Below the pieces are notes generated by a model. That model ran no database searches. It saw nothing but the letters and a program-made list of their open reading frames with translations, and was not told the origin of the DNA. Shown here piece by piece: positions 62,229-64,000 of a DNA stretch of 64,000 nt. Each line of letters starts with the position of its first letter. Position 1 is the first letter of the stretch. The stretch is from positions 21,163,873 to 21,227,872 of the forward strand of contig OZ020248.1 in the NCBI GenBank assembly GCA_963971285.1, given 5' to 3'. Position numbers and translations under genes: made by a program. The stretch is from Astropecten irregularis. Its lineage: Eukaryota > Echinodermata > Asteroidea > Paxillosida > Astropectinidae.

Positions 62229-62394
62229 GACGATTCTTTAATTAGTACCAATGAAGAAAGACAGTAATCTGGATGAAGATAGAAAAAGTTTTTCCTTTGC
62301 ATGCAGTTGTAGATTTGAGATAGGCGCAGCCTAGATAGCATGCGCAGCAGATTATCCATGCCGCCCTCAATGTTGGCGATCGTTTAGTTTATTT

Positions 62395-62610
62395 CAGTTT
62401 GTCCTTTGATCATTTCGTTTTGTTCTCTAACGTTTTCTGTTTTTCTATTGATCGCTTGGCATGCACTAGATGCTATTTTGGTTTTGCTCTTTGACAGTTT
62501 GATGTTTTTATCGTTCGTGTTTAAATTGATACTTTGATCGTTGGCCATTCAGTCCTTTGATTGTTCAGTTTTGTCGATTGATCGTTTGGTTCTGTCATCG
62601 ACTGAGCGAG
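62395..62610. repeat. Degenerate TTTGATCGTTTGG-type simple repeat
   Basis: Around ten loosely spaced TTTGAT(C/T)(G/A)TT units. The plus-strand flavour (TTTGTCCTTTGATC) recalls the minisatellite at 38975-39478, but no clear unit homology can be shown by eye. Confidence 0.45.
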
Positions 62611-62637
62611 TGAACAAACATAGAATCTACAAACCTG

Positions 62638-62960
62638 TTAGGCAAAGTCAAAACTGTAATGCATAGCTCCCTCCATGGAGAGTGGCGAGTGTCTTCCTAG
62701 CTGGACAGGATTTGTCTTGATGGCGTCCCTAGCAGTGGCGACATCTTGCCCGTAGATCTTACGCTCAAGGTCACCCTGACGCAGATGCTCCAGATGCTTC
62801 CCAAGTAGTTCCCGCTTCGTCTCTACACTGGCATTCGCACTCAGGTAGATCTTCTGATTATGCCGTTGGCATGTCCAACATAAGTCTGTTCTGGGCTTGG
62901 TTATAAGTATGTATGGAATATGCAGCTCTAAAATGCTATGAAAGAGGTTCTTCCCATCAC
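62638..62960 (-). pseudogene. Family B fragment (middle part), second locus
   Basis: Reads ILELHIPYILITKPRTDLCW, TCQRHNQKIYLSANASVETK, KHLEHLRQGDLERKIYGQDV and GAMHYSFDFA, corresponding to the start of exon 3 at 58245-58856 but a different copy, here with the DLCW.CQ block intact. Upstream it is fused to a P-like fragment. Confidence 0.7.
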
Positions 62961-63569
62961 CCGATAGGACCCGATTGGTGACCATAGCGATGTAAAAATC
63001 CCCCAAACCATCAACGCAAGCAAATGACTTGCAACAGGAACTTCTCCTCCTTCGCAGTTCACCTCAAACTGCAGAATCTCAATCACAATGGACCCAACAT
63101 CCACAAAACCCACAATAGCTCCAGAACGAACTGAATATGCTAATCCTACTTTGATCTTCATTTCATCAAACATGATTGACACATTGTGTTCGTGTTCAAG
63201 TAGGTCATGAAGTTTGACATCTTCAGCCACCCTCAAAACCAAATCAGAGTTGAAACCTGATGACAGGTCACCAAAATGAGTGTACGAGTGGAGCGTATTT
63301 GGATGTGGCAGCTTCAGAAAGCCACTTTCTCGAAGAAGATCATATTAGGCTGACGATTTGCTCTGCAGGGCAATGCCAAATCTTATGATGGCAGGGTGCC
63401 ATCTCATCCCTTTGCCTTTCTCAAAGGCTTTCTTCTGTTGATCCCATAGTAATGCTGCATGGGAACCTCCAGGGACTGCAGACATGAACTCTGACTCCCC
63501 TTCCACCATGGCTTGTGCAAGAAGATCGCTGCTACTTGCAGACACTGCAATGCTATCTTCCTCCATCAT
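62961..63569 (-). pseudogene. P-element-like transposase fragment (family A core), copy 2
   Basis: Reads AALLWDQQKKAFEKGKGMRW, HPAIIRFGIALQSKSSA, stop TAA near 63350, YDLLRESGFLKLPHPNTLHS, VSIMFDEMKIKVGLAYSVRS, GAIVGFVDVGSI, LLALMVWGIFTSLWSPIG. W.QQ......GMRWHP..IR....+...S..AY.LLR.SG...LP...TL..YT....G..........IMFDEM.IK..L.Y....G...GF(V) is the TNP-like RNase H N-terminal region. The acidic DE pair is kept. Its nucleotide sister is at 25860-26205. One stop; truncated at the family B junction. Confidence 0.82.
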
Positions 63570-64000
63570 TGAGTGGACCTTCTCTTGGAGTGCCCCACTC
63601 CTTCTCTTCAGACACTTGTTCTCTGATGTCAGCCATGTACGTGTGTATTGACTGTCACGCCATTATGGGGTCCTCTGATTTTGACGGTTTACTGACCTGT
63701 CTGTGGATGCCTGTAGACATTAAAAATGACATGGTTATGAAGAAAGTTATGAGAACAATTAATCCTCAATGTGGTATTTATTCGTCTCTGGTTGGGGAAA
63801 AAAAACACTTTTGATATGGCCAAGCCTATACACAAATAAAGTGCTTTTTTTTCCATTTTCTGTTACTTAATCCACAATAAATTTCTCCTGTGATGTTTTA
63901 ATATTTATGTAGGAATAATGTGAATTTCAGGGAGATACATAGATTTGTGGTGATTTGTGAGTATAGCGTGACATTTCTTCATCACCCACTAACATGGTTG
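63570..64000. other. No gene recognised
   Basis: Runs to the window end; plus-strand frame at 63515-63814 has no support. Confidence 0.35.

Overview
The window looks like AT-rich, repeat-dense nuclear DNA of a marine invertebrate. The evidence is spliced exon remnants with GT/AG borders, Ty3/Gypsy, LINE, hAT, P-element-like and THAP/Myb-SANT/BEN/MADF remnants, and many short inverted-repeat elements. Species cannot be fixed from sequence alone. The mix of uncharacterised repeat-borne gene families is one I associate with echinoderms, hemichordates, amphioxus, cnidarians and molluscs (recall, not a search). I find no intact single-copy host gene, no rRNA, no CRISPR and no bona fide tRNA.

Layout. 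1-7852: a nearly complete, young Ty3/Gypsy retrotransposon on the minus strand (985-bp LTRs, one cut by the window edge; gag, pol, primer-binding site, and a GGGAAAC -1 frameshift signal with a hairpin at the gag/pol border). 7.9-17.5 kb: exon-sized fragments of several gene families, tandem repeats and a LINE reverse transcriptase piece. 17.5-26.4 kb: mostly non-coding, with an inverted MITE pair, a foldback element whose arms are 16-bp tandem repeats, and a tRNA-derived foldback. 26.5-33.6 kb: a MADF/BESS gene, a gag/integrase mosaic and a spliced transposase-like gene fused to an integrase piece. 33.8-39.5 kb: an island of nested non-coding elements (55-bp minisatellite arms in inverted orientation, two copies of a 483-bp element with no difference seen, a 1.48-kb hAT-type element with a perfect 8-bp target duplication). 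39.6-64 kb: dense debris of THAP, Ty3 integrase, hAT (five pieces), P-element-like transposase, Myb/SANT, BEN and three further families.

The strongest overall pattern is directional. Every coding remnant I can recognise, more than thirty pieces from at least eight unrelated families, reads on the minus strand. Many keep canonical introns, so they are DNA-level copies rather than retrocopies. A one-way graveyard like this is what a single-strand piRNA cluster transcribed from the plus strand, or a very long intron of a plus-strand gene purged of sense insertions, would look like. I offer that as the main hypothesis; it is an inference from orientation only.

Only the Ty3 element could still act as a unit: LTR promoter, tRNA-primed Gag, and Gag-Pol made by frameshifting. 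The other coding pieces are fragments with stops, frameshifts or missing ends.
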